Shown here in pieces: positions 1 through 9,091 of a stretch of DNA of 64,000 bases (positions are counted from its first letter, which is position 1; each line of letters opens with the position of its first letter). The DNA lies in NCBI RefSeq assembly GCF_030272615.1, contig NC_081405.1:309721374-309785373 (forward strand), in the 5' to 3' direction. This DNA is from Cryptomeria japonica. Its lineage: Eukaryota; Streptophyta; Pinopsida; Cupressales; Cupressaceae. The notes beneath the pieces were generated by a model. The model had not been told where the DNA came from, did no database searches, and worked only from the letters and a program-made list of their open reading frames with translations. A program made the translations under genes and the position numbers.

Positions 1-206
1 TCCATTTGAGACTTTTTCAACATGTCTTTAACATACTTGGTTTGTGAGATGAAAAATCATTTCTCCTATTATGAGATTTAAAAACCAAGAAAATTGGACA
101 ACTCACCCAGCATGGACATCTCAAATTATGTCTTCATTCGATCTGAAAATTCTTTTCAAATGATGTCCTTATCTCCATTGAAGATAATGTCATCCACATA
201 TACAAC
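1..206 (-). pseudogene. Copia-3 reverse transcriptase, distal part (resumes after the Tat-1 insertion)
   Basis: Read on the minus strand, this piece starts with the copia RT catalytic block YVDDIIFNG and continues through an MSMLGEL-like block, as in Ty1/copia polymerases. It joins exactly to the RT fragment that ends at 23261: the two halves are separated only by Tat-1 and its 5-bp duplication ACAAC. At least two stop codons interrupt it, so it is a pseudogene. The RNase H domain and 3' LTR of Copia-3 must lie left of the window. Confidence 0.85.
202..206. repeat. Target-site duplication of Tat-1, left copy (ACAAC)
   Basis: ACAAC directly precedes the LTR start at 207 and recurs at 23256-23260 directly after the other LTR. 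Removing everything between the copies restores the copia RT reading frame. This fixes both ends of Tat-1. Confidence 0.9.
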
Positions 207-556
207 TGTTTATGGTGAAAATGGATAACAATAATAACGATATTGAAAGGATAAATGAATTCAACCAAAAAACCCTAGCCTAACAACAACAAAGATCCAC
301 CATAACATATGAAGATTACCTAAGACAATGCAAATCAAATGAAATCACAAAGATTATACCATCACATGTCCAATAGGGTTTGGATCTCCATTCTTCCTAT
401 CTCCATTGTTCTTGCTTGATATATTTGCTCTCAGATTTTATGTGCACAAGAGCTCAACAAAGAATGGAATGTGGTTGCAAGTAGGATCGCATATGCCAAG
501 TAGTCAATTGATCAAGTAGTTAGATAGTTAGGGTTTGATAATGAAGGAAGCATCTC

Positions 557-565
557 CTTATATAG
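557..565 (-). promoter_or_regulatory. TATA box of the Tat-1 3' LTR
   Basis: On the minus strand the sequence reads CTATATAAGGAG, a good plant TATA box, inside the LTR and in gag-pol sense. The same site is at about 22832-22840 in the 5' LTR, and a matching TATATAAGAG is at 46997-47006 in Tat-2. The position fits a U3 promoter. The transcription start itself cannot be seen. Confidence 0.6.
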
Positions 566-718
566 AAGACACAATATGAAATGGAGGGATAAGATTGAGA
601 GGTGTAAAAGGAGGTCGGCTATGACTAGAGGGTAGGTAGAGGAAATAAGAAATTAATAAGAGGGTAGGTAGTGTATGAATTAAGAGATGAATGACATGTG
701 TCATGGGTAGAAAAGGTT

Positions 719-945
719 AATGAATTAATTAAATAAATAAAGATTTATTTAATTAATAGAAGAAGTGGGATCAATTAAATAAATAAGATATTTATTTAAT
801 TTAGGAAAAGGATAATTTAAATAAATAAATGTATTTATTCAAATGAGAAATAAGGCTAGAAGAATTAATTAAATAAATAAAGATTTATTTAATTAATAGA
901 AGAATTAGGCTAAAGTAATTAAATAAATAAAATATTTATTTAATT
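719..945. repeat. Five AT-rich short palindromes in the Tat LTR
   Basis: Five blocks of the form TTAAATAAATAAAGATTTATTTAA follow one another at about 719-760, 772-802, 813-845, 860-898 and 915-945, separated by 10-20 bp of non-palindromic sequence. Each is a near-perfect inverted repeat. They lie in the U3 part of the LTR and recur in the other two Tat LTRs (22990-23232 and about 46650-46830). Confidence 0.85.
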
Positions 946-971
946 AGACTGGACATTTTTGGGTGTCTACA

Positions 972-985
972 TTTTGCCCCTCTTT
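972..985 (-). other. Polypurine tract of Tat-1
   Basis: The minus strand reads AAAGAGGGGCAAAA directly before the 3' LTR start TGTAGACA. This is the expected position for the plus-strand DNA primer. Tat-2 has AAAGAGGGACAAAA at 46611-46624 in the equivalent place. Confidence 0.85.
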
Positions 986-1211
986 GAGACAATGTGGCTT
1001 GTCGCATTGTTTCAAAGAAGATAAGATGAACTGATACAGAGTTGCCCCAAGATGGGAATGATATGCCCCCTCGAGAGATTGGATGAAAATGTGTGAAAAG
1101 ACCACCAACAATCTCTCGATAAGAAAGAAAGGCTAGAATGGACTGACCAGATAAAGTGACAAAGTCATGGGATAACGAAGACTGACACAGGAGACTAGGG
1201 CTAGGGTAGTC

Positions 1212-1220
1212 TATAAGATA
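1212..1220 (+). promoter_or_regulatory. TATA-like site of the antisense PMD gene
   Basis: TATAAGATA lies about 90 bp upstream of the proposed PMD start codon at 1309, on the strand opposite to gag-pol. The aligned place in Tat-2 also has a TATA-like string (TATATGTATA on the minus strand, near 46435). This suggests that the antisense gene has its own promoter just inside the 3' LTR. The stretch 986-1211 shows no coding potential. Confidence 0.4.
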
Positions 1221-1484
1221 GACCATGAGGGGAAAAAATCCTCATTGTCATCCACACATCCAAGAGATCAGAGTGCAGAGCAAGATAGAGCAGCAGCAGT
1301 CAACAACGATGGCTTTGGCTCACAGATTCGATCGCATTCGCCGATTTCAGAGGCTAGTGGAGGCAGGAGAGCCAGTAAGTACCACAAAACCTCCTTGTAC
1401 TTTGATGCATTTATTGTTGTCATTAATGCATGCTAGGTAGAGTAATAAATGCACTCTAGGTTAGGGTCCTAAAAATGTCAAAAA

Positions 1485-1700
1485 CATCTATGCTCGATAG
1501 GCGCGTCTGTGTTTGTGCCAGGCGCGTCTGTGCGGGAAAAGGTGTCTATGCAGAATGCGGTCGCGTCTGCACTGTGTAGGCGCGTCTATGCTAGGCAGAC
1601 ACGTTTGTGTCTTCTAGGCACATCTATGCAGAGCATAGGCACGTCTATGTGTTTCAGGCGCATCTATGTAAAACAGGCGCGTTTATGCAGTCTCTAAGTG
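1485..1700 (+). repeat. Array of CGCGTCTGTG-type motifs in the PMD intron
   Basis: About ten degenerate copies of GGCGCGTCTGTG/GGCACGTCTATG occur at spacings of roughly 15-30 bp. The unit is much more CpG-rich than its surroundings. The same motif, in the other strand orientation, fills two places in the gag-pol leader (13930-14145 and 22110-22365), so it always reads the same way relative to the gene it precedes. Confidence 0.75.
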
Positions 1701-1919
1701 CATTTATGTCTTCAAGGTCAAATCGGTAGTTCTATGATGAACATATGTTGTCGATTGGATAAGCTGCTGAGAGGATACACTCAAGAAGGTCCTCTAGGGA
1801 AGACTAGAATAACAAATAGGGCTAGGATTGACAATTTTGTGATAGAACATATGTTGCCAATTAGGAAACTACTCAAGAAGATTCACTCAAACAGAGGCCC
1901 TAGGATAGGATAGATCAAG

Positions 1920-2229
1920 ACACTTTATGATGAACAGTGAGTACCAAGATATAGTACTTTGTGATGAACAGGGAGTACTAAAATATGAGCAACACTTTGC
2001 GATGAACAATGAGTGCAAATGTGAGGAGCACTTTGTGATGAATAGGGAGTGCAAATGTGAGCAGCACTTTGTGATGAATAGGGAGTGCCAAACATGTAGT
2101 ACTTTGTGATGAATAGGGAGTACCGCTAGGATAGAAGCAACACTTTGTGATGAACAGTGAGTGTCACTAGGATAGAATACCATATGCACTTAGATAAAAG
2201 AGTAGCATTTTGTGATGAACAGTGAATGC
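1920..2229 (+). repeat. Tandem 25-nt stem-loop repeat (8 units) in the PMD intron
   Basis: Eight units of 25 nt start at 1920, 1954, 1992, 2028, 2064, 2099, 2140 and 2205. Each has a 5-nt arm, a 15-nt loop close to TTGTGATGAAYAGGG, and a second 5-nt arm. Six units have fully complementary arms although the arm sequence changes: GTACT/AGTAC (two units), GCACT/AGTGC (two), ACACT/AGTGT and GCATT/AATGC. Units 1 and 3 have mismatches. The pattern looks like selected base pairing or a conserved inverted binding site. A more degenerate version is at about 45410-45600 in Tat-2. Confidence 0.8.
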
Positions 2230-4160
2230 CACTATGACTGACATGATTGATTTGCTTGACTCCAAGAGTATTTGCCTATGTTGGAGTCACGGGAGAGATT
2301 CCCATCGACTCAGAGGTTGCGACCTAAGTTGACATTTGAGGATAGAGCTACTATTAAGGCTATGGGTTTGAGACATATTCTGTATGTGCTTGAGTTTTGG
2401 GTGAACATGGGACTGCTGACTGCACTGGCGGAGAGGTGGCACTCCGAGACTTGCACGTTTCATTTGCCGATGGGTGAGATGACACTCACCCTGAAGGATG
2501 TATATAGGATTTTGAGGATATTGATCGATGGGGAGCTGATTCCCTACGATCGAGATGGAGATAGGGATGCCCTGAGATGAGTGTTCCAGGATCCAGGACT
2601 GGAGATGAGGGCAGGGCATGTGGCATGGGATACCATGACATAGACAAGATTGGCACTACCGATAGTGGTAGGAGGAGCTATCAGTGGGTTCTTGTGTCCA
2701 GATAGAGCGACACGAGGGTTGGCTGTGGGCTGGGGGAGCACATTGGAGACATTGGTGACACATCACACTAGATATGCCTAGGGACAGTGTGTGCTGGCAC
2801 ACCTATATTACGAGCTACATCAGTTTGTGTACCATGGATCAGTGGGATTGGGTTGCGGGGTCACATTGTTACAGGTGTGGGCCTATGAGCATCTACCGGT
2901 GACGCGATCGATACACTTCAGGGGCAAAGGTCATAGACGCAGTTTCGTGCATTTGTGCGATATGATCACCTCGCAGCCATGGATTGGCAGGTTGGAGCAC
3001 TGGCGGTGGGTTATAGATGATATTGATATGGTTATATGGAGGTCGTACCTAGGATGTGAGTAGTGGGAGGATGATGCAGTAGAGATACCCTACACCTTCT
3101 GGAGTAGGTATCTGATTAGGCGGATGCCCTATGTATTGGAGAGGCATCTAGTTGATAGGGTGGGTAGCCAGTTTGACAGGATCCAGCAGATGCCACGGGG
3201 TTCAAGCATGTATGCACGGATGGTCAGGGATCAGGCGCAGTTTGGGCCACTACTATCATATGATCAAGGTGTTACACAGCTAGTGGAGATGATGCCCCTA
3301 CCCTGGGATATATGGCCAGAGATCGAGGATGCCAGCATGGATGCAGAGTACATAGCATATTGGGTTGAACATCCATTCCCACACCTGACAGATCCAGAAG
3401 AGCCACTAGATGGAGATGGTGGTGGAGATGGTGATGATGATGGAGATAATGGGGGTAGAGCCCAACGGAGGAGGAGGGGGTAGTTGGAAAGAGGAGGGTG
3501 GCACCATGGAGGGAGGGTGGAGAGGACAAACAAGCTCAGGTGGTGAGGGGTCGTGATGGATTACCGCTACAGGTGCCAGCAGCACAAGGTTGCAGATAGG
3601 TGCAAGGACAGGGATAGGTATAGGTACAAGTACAGGTACAGCCACCGATACAGGCATAGGCAGAGGGATAGGCACCCATACAGGGGGAGCCATAGGAAGA
3701 GCCATAGGGGGCTGAGGCGGAGGAGGATGAGCTGATTGAGCTAAGAGAGATCTACTAGGGACAGGCAAATGAGATCCAGGACTTGGAGAGGGAGAGGGAT
3801 AGACTCAGGAGGCAACTCAGAGATACTGAGCGGGAGCGGGACCAGGCCATTCAGTGCTACACAGAGGCTGAGATAGCACTGAGGGCTGGGAGGTAGGCAG
3901 TAGAGGACACAGGGGCTGGATATGCCTATGTCCTGCGGGCAGGGGTGGAGATTGCCTACTGGTGGGATCTCTATTATGGTGCAGTGCCAGCTGATCAGTG
4001 GGTGAGGAGCTTCCGCAGACCATCGCGGACAGCGACAGCTATGGGAGTGAGCCAGAGGCGACAGGCATCCAGCGGTGGGGTTATGGGTCCTCCACCACCA
4101 CCAGATAGAGGGGACAGGAGGGATGATCCTGGGGTGGGTCCTTCAGGGGATCAGATTTAA

Positions 4161-5920
4161 TCAAGACCAGGTGGCTCTGAGGGAGGGAGTTCATCATAGC
4201 CGTAGAGGGCTCCCTATGTATCAGTATTGTACCATTTTGTATGATGATGTAGACACCTTCAGGTGATCGTAGCCATATTATTTTGACATCATTGTATCAT
4301 GACACTTTATATATATATATATATATATATGAGATGATTCTTCTTTGCGGCAGCTATATGCATGCGTACCTATGTGATGCTTCTATGTATATCTATAATG
4401 TATGTTTCTATGTGATGCTTATGATATGGATGCAAATATGTACATAATGAAATGCAATATTTTTGTTCTTTTATGTTTTATATATGTTATGCATATGTTA
4501 ATGTATGAAATGCAAATGAATATGATAATGCAAATGATTATTTACATGATGAAATGCAAATGCAATATCTATATGTATGTATGAAATGCTAACATGTGGC
4601 AATGCAGGTGCAACTACATGAAATGCAAATGTTTTTGGTGTGTCATTATACTCAGTCATATGATAGCAGGCTACATGGACTCAAGAAGGATGATGGAGGT
4701 CAGTCAAGAAAGGGGGATGGAAGATAGAAGATATGAAAGTGAAAAGAGCTTCTTGTGCATTATCATCATTGATCTTTATTATGACAAGTAGGTTATGACA
4801 ATCGAGGCATATGTTCAACCCAGAAAGTCATTGTACCTATTTGCATGGACATAAGACAGTCTCAAACAAGGAATGCCCCAGTTCATACTAGACTCACAGT
4901 GTCCTCATATCCTTAGACAAGTCATAGCATTACTAAAAGACAATCCATAGACAGCAAAAGAAAAATAGGTGATGATACCCCATCCTTGCCTTTCTAGTCA
5001 AAGACATCCTGGAGATAGAATCTCTAGTCAAAAGACATCCTAGAAAAGCTAAAAGACATGTCACCAAAAGATAAAATCAAAAGAAAACCAAGACTCAACA
5101 CCAACATCCACTATAGTCTTCAAGTTTAGTGTCTCTTGTCACTTGTATAAGTCTTATTTGATTGTGGTCACAATGTTCACTTTCACAAAAAGGATAGATA
5201 GCATTGAACCATAATGTTGTCTGAGTCTGTTGAAAGATTTGATTTGTTGAAGCCCATTATTGCTGCTATGTCTCATCTGAAACTGACTGAATCCATGAAA
5301 CTGATACTTAATTGTGGAGAAGATGAAACTTTATTGTGGATCTATAATGCAAATGTTGCTTTATTGCGAATTGTGCGCGAATAGATTGAAGGAAGCTGGA
5401 AGAAACCGTACTCCTCAAAACATGTGATGTTCTTAGTTCCACACCCATTACTAGACGTAGGATTTGCCTTAGCCACAGATAGGAGCTGATTTATTATGGA
5501 TGGAAAGGAGTGAAAAGGGAGGTTTATTATGAATGGTGAACCAATCTTGGGTAGATCAATAACAAGCCATGATGGGAATGTGTAAGTTTATTATGAATGA
5601 ATAGGCTGTGAGTGTGTGCAAAGTGAAGTGATGAAATGGAATCTTGAAGGAGGGAGGAGCAATGTCTCTACACATGGCGTTGGTGACCCAGTTTTCACCA
5701 TGGTACTTGCCCAGGGTGCCACCGAAGTGGTTTTCACCGTTGGATGAAATTATTTCTCTTTACTCTTTTCGATTTTTTTATTTTTTTTTGTTGTTGTCAC
5801 AAGGCGCCTATTTGACAGGTTTTCACCAAGTAACGATTTTTATGTTTTATGATTTTTTTTTGTATTTTTGAAATTTTTGAATTTGTTTTTGTATTTTTTG
5901 AATTAGGATACTCTGAAGAG
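4161..5920. other. Spacer between the PMD gene and the end of Tat-1 pol
   Basis: This is non-coding sequence between the two convergent 3' ends (PMD on plus, pol on minus). It holds a (TA)n run at about 4311-4330, AT-rich runs of ATGAAATGCAAATG type at 4420-4640, and T-rich stretches at 5766-5900. Segments match the Tat-2 spacer 34140-35760 in reverse orientation (for example the CTGGAGATAGAATCTC region near 5010). Short ORFs here are not conserved. Convergent transcripts would need terminators here, but none is identifiable. Confidence 0.6.
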
Positions 5921-7312
5921 CTATGTGTAAAACCTGCGAAGGTGCATGTTGTTGATAGGATCCTCCAAAGGTTCACCTTCTGTAGTTGAGAGCTGATATG
6001 CACCAGATCCATAGTCTGCTATGATAATGTAGGGACCAAGCCAGTTTGGTTTGAACTTGCCCTTCTTCTCTCTATCTTGCTAATTTTGGGGGTTTTCTCT
6101 GAGAACCAAATCACCTACCTCAAATATGCAAGGCTTAATTCTATGATTGTAGCTATGACTCATTCGTTGTTGATAAGCCTTGAGATGATTAAAAGCAGTT
6201 TGTCTTCATTCATCCAATAGTTCAAGTTCTTGTAAGTGAGAGACCCTATAGTCTTCATCACTGATAATGTTTTACAAAGAGACTCGTAAAGAGGGTAGCT
6301 CGACCTCAATAGGCAAGATGGCTTCAGCGCTGTAGACAAGTGAATAGGGTGTAGCTCATGTAGGTGTGTGGACACTTGTGCAGTATGCCCAAAGTGCAGG
6401 ATTAAGTTGGATATGCCAATTATGGCCAATGTCGTCAACTGTCTTTTTTAGGATTTTAGGGATTGTCTTATTAGATGCCTTAGCTTGACCGTTACCTTGG
6501 GGGTAATATGGCATGGAGAAACAATGGGAAATATGGAAGCGGTCACAGAGTTCACAAACATCCTAATTTTTGAAGGGACGCCTGTTATCAATGATAATGG
6601 AAACAGGAATACCGTATTGGCAAATGATATAGTTGAGGATGAACGTAGCAATCTATTTTCTAGTGACTTGTGTAAGAGGCATGGCTTCAATCCATTTTGT
6701 GAAATACTCTGTGGTAGTGATAATGAATTTATGACCATTGGAAGAAGGAGGGTGAATCTTGCCTATGAGATCGAGTCCCCACTGACAAAAGGGCCAAGGA
6801 GACGCAATTGGTTGAAGTTCTTGCGCTGGCGCATGGATGAGGTCTCCATGAATTTGACATTGCTTACATTTCTTGACAAATTGATATGAATCTTTTTCCA
6901 TATTGGGCCAGTAGTATCCAATCCCGATGAGTTTCTTGGCTAAGGTAGGACCACTAGCATGTGGACCACATATCCCTTCATGTACTTCACGTAACGCAAT
7001 CTGAGCTTTGTCGCTTTCTAAACATCTAAGAAGAGTACCATCTAGACCTCGCTGGTATAGGATATCAGCTAAAATGATATATCGAGAAGATTGGCGAATG
7101 AAAGTGCGACGTTGGTTATTGGATAAATCAGGAGGTAGGGTATTGTCATGAAGGTATGTGAAGATGGAACCATATAACTGGGACTCAGGATCGACGACAC
7201 ATATCATCTCAGTAGGAATGATTTCATATGAAGGAACCAAAAGGTTATCCACCAAAAACTCATAGCGGGTCTCATTCGGAGGTAGATCGATCAGTGAAGC
7301 AATTGTAGCCAT
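5921..7312 (-). pseudogene. Tat-1 integrase
   Basis: The minus-strand frame has the HHCC zinc-binding head (HEGICGPH ... CKQCQ), the core start GLDLIGKIHPPSSNGHKF with TTEYFTKWIEAMPL, and, after in-frame stops, the GNGQAKA-type block. It ends with a C-terminal region rich in FEVGDLVLRENP and a TAG at 5921-5923. No chromodomain is visible, as expected for Tat. The enzyme would insert element cDNA into host DNA. Several stops inactivate it; the frame itself is mostly continuous. Confidence 0.88.
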
Positions 7313-7330
7313 GACATATGCGGCTCGATT

Positions 7331-7687
7331 CTACTCTCTGGGTAACTGCTCAAAGTCTATCTTCATGAAATGTTGTTTCAGGTCATCCACCATTTTTTTG
7401 TAAGGCATTAATTTTTCATCTTTTGTTTGGTAATCATTAGTTGCTTGATGGATTACAAGTTGAGAGTCCCCAAAAACACGAAGTTCCTGGATCTTCCACT
7501 GAACTGCAATCCGTAATCTAGTTGTTAATGCCTCATATTCCACTATATTATTAGTACAAGGAAATGATAAGTGGTATGATTTTGGTATAGAATCCCCTTG
7601 AGGAGTTATAAAGAGGATGCCAGCTCCTGCCCCATGCTGTGTGTATGAGTCGTCAAAGTACAGTTGCCATGGCTTCGCATGTGACAT
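7331..7687 (-). pseudogene. Tat-1 archaeal-type RNase H (second RNase H)
   Basis: The frame reads WQLYFDDSYTQHGAGAGILF, then NIVEYEALTTRLRIA and VFGDSQLVIHQ. These are the successive acidic blocks (D, E, D) of an RNase HI of archaeal or plant type, distinct from the gypsy RNase H that precedes it. The first block normally reads DGS; here it is DDS. An added RNase H between the first RNase H and integrase is a marker of the Tat/Ogre lineage. Confidence 0.85.
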
Positions 7688-7711
7688 TGTTAAAATGGAT
7701 TCATCTAGAAA

Positions 7712-8134
7712 TTATGAACTTAGAGGAACATCATCTATCATGGGGGCTTCTGCTAATTGATCTACAATGGCTTGTCCTTTTATTACTTTTCTATCCACAT
7801 ACTCGATGTTGAATTCACTCAGGATCATTATCCATTTGGCCAGTCGCCTAGTAAGCGTTGCTTTATTGAGAAGGTATTTCAATGGATCTATCCTTGCAAC
7901 CAACTTAGTCTTATGAGTTAGCATGTAATGTCATAATTTCTACAAAGCAAAGACCATGGTGAGACATGCATGCTCAATTGGTGTGTAGTTTAGCTCATAT
8001 CCCACCAATGTACGATTGATATAGTATACTGCTTTTTCTTTTCCCTCAGCAATTTGTTGTGCTAAGAGTGCCCCCAGTGCTATTGGAGTAGCTGATATGT
8101 ATAGTAACAGAGGCTGATCTGGAACTAGTGGCAT
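7712..8134 (-). pseudogene. Tat-1 gypsy-type RNase H
   Basis: The frame gives LYISATPIALGALLAQ, then YYINRTLVGYELNYTPIEHACLTMVFAL, a short break at about 7930, and a block with KYLLNKATLTRRLAKWIMILSEF. This is the connection and RNase H-like domain of Ty3/gypsy polymerases. The first catalytic acid block is degenerate, which is usual when a second RNase H is present. Stops at about 7925 interrupt it. Confidence 0.85.
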
Positions 8135-8281
8135 CAGAACTAGCAGATTCAGTAGATAATCTTTGAGTGTCTGGAAAGCCTATTGACAGTTATCATCCCA
8201 TTTGAATTTGATGTTTTTATGTAGTAGGTGCTGAAAAGGATTACAGTTATCTGCAAGTTGCACTATGAATCTTCATATGGA

Positions 8282-9061
8282 CTATAGTCTCCCTTGTAAA
8301 GACTGAAGTTGACTGATATTTCTTGGTGGTTGCATCTCTAGGATGGCCTTGACTTTTGTTGGATCAGCTTCGATTCCTCTTTTTGATACAATGAATCCTA
8401 GGAGCTTCCCAGAGGTTACTCCAAAGACACATTTCTTGGGGTTTAATCTTACTTTGTATTTTTCCAACCAATCAAAGACGACTGAAAGTATGTCCAAATG
8501 TGTATTTCTATCTATTGATTTTCCCAAGAGGTGGTCGACATAATCTTCCATAGTTATGTGCATGAGATCGTGAAAGATAATAGTCATGGCTCTTTGATAT
8601 GTAGCACCTGCATTTTTTAGCCCAAAGGGCATGACATTCCAATAGAAAGTTCCCCAAGGACAAGTGAATGATGTTTTATGTTGATCTTCAGATGCAATAT
8701 TTATTTGATTATAACCAGAGAATCCATCCATCAACGATAACATTTCATGACCTGCTATGAGATCTACAATCAAATCTATGTTTGGTAATGGGAAGTCATC
8801 CTTAGGACAAGCTTTGTCGATGTCTCTGAAATCTATACATATTCTGATGCTGCGATCTAGTTTACTGGCAGGCACTAAGTTGGAGATCCATTTAGGATAA
8901 TCAATTGGGCGTATGAATCCGACGTCCAATAATTTCTCAAGCTCTGCTTTGACCAATAATGTGACTTGTGGATGCATCTTTCTTAATTTTTGTTTCACTG
9001 GTTTTGCCCCTAGTTTAACTGTCAAATGATGCATTACCAAATCCGGATCCAATCTAGGCAT
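8282..9061 (-). pseudogene. Tat-1 reverse transcriptase
   Basis: This is the longest open stretch of the element (259 codons). It has the Tat RT blocks WISNLVPASK, IDFRDIDKACPKDDFPLPNI, LSLMDGFSGYNQI, FTCPWGTFYWNVMPFGLKNA, and the catalytic loop MEDYVDHLLGKS. The usual YVDD is changed to YVDH by one base (His codon at 8531-8533 in plus coordinates); Tat-2 retains YVDD. The frame ends at a TAG that replaces the codon after SLQGRL. Confidence 0.92.
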
Positions 9062-9091
9062 ATCAGCTTATGACCATGCAAAGTTGATTTG

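Larger units (their letters stand above)
207..971 (-). repeat. Tat-1 3' LTR
   Basis: In plus orientation it runs from TGTTTATGG to GTGTCTACA, so in element sense it starts TGTAGACACC and ends CATAAACA, with TG...CA termini. It is nearly identical to 22485-23255 and clearly homologous to the Tat-2 LTR at 46625-47353. It follows the polypurine tract at 972-985 and abuts the ACAAC duplication at 202-206. Confidence 0.93.
1375..2268 (+). other. Predicted intron of the antisense PMD gene
   Basis: The donor is GTAAGTACC at 1375 and the acceptor AG at 2267-2268, with a T-rich stretch before it (TTGATTTGCTTGACTCC). Length is 894 nt. Joining 1374 to 2269 leaves the PMD frame intact (phase 0). It contains both repeat arrays described separately. 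In Tat-2 the corresponding donor (GTATGTACC) and a CAGGAG acceptor before TATTTT are visible. An RNA read across the junction would settle it. Confidence 0.5.
1309..4160 (+). pseudogene. Plant mobile domain (PMD) gene, antisense passenger of Tat-1, with intron
   Basis: Proposed exon 1 is 1309-1374: start context AACAACGATGGC, 22 codons beginning MALAHRFDRIRRFQ, then donor GTAAGT at 1375. Proposed exon 2 starts at 2269 after CCAAGAG and keeps phase 0. From 2272 the frame gives a clear PMD (PF10536-like) domain: a WVNMGLLTALAERWH block, TFHLPMGEMTLTLKDV, then GVTLLQVWAYEHLP and a C-terminal part to about 3480. The tail is a coiled coil rich in DLERERDRLRRQL (about 3723-3880) and ends with TAA at 4158. 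Full length would be about 650 codons. Stops at 2578 (TGA), 2641, 2779, 3061 and 3481 (all TAG) and a frame change between 3480 and 3720 break it. PMD proteins of plants act in development and silencing of transposons; the role inside an element is unknown. PMD identity is secure, the exon model is an inference. Confidence 0.8.

Noticed and set aside
3406-3768. Minus-strand proline/valine-rich frame across the PMD tail
   Set aside because: It is the shadow of the acidic and Arg/Tyr-rich low-complexity linker on the plus strand, with no conservation in Tat-2.
1309-4160. PMD sequence as an ordinary host gene that Tat-1 happens to surround
   Set aside because: Tat-2 carries the same gene at the same place and orientation within the element, so it belongs to the retrotransposon family.
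4305-4335. (TA)n microsatellite as a functional terminator or origin
   Set aside because: Simple repeats of this kind are common in AT-rich plant DNA. Nothing else supports a function, so it is only noted in the spacer.
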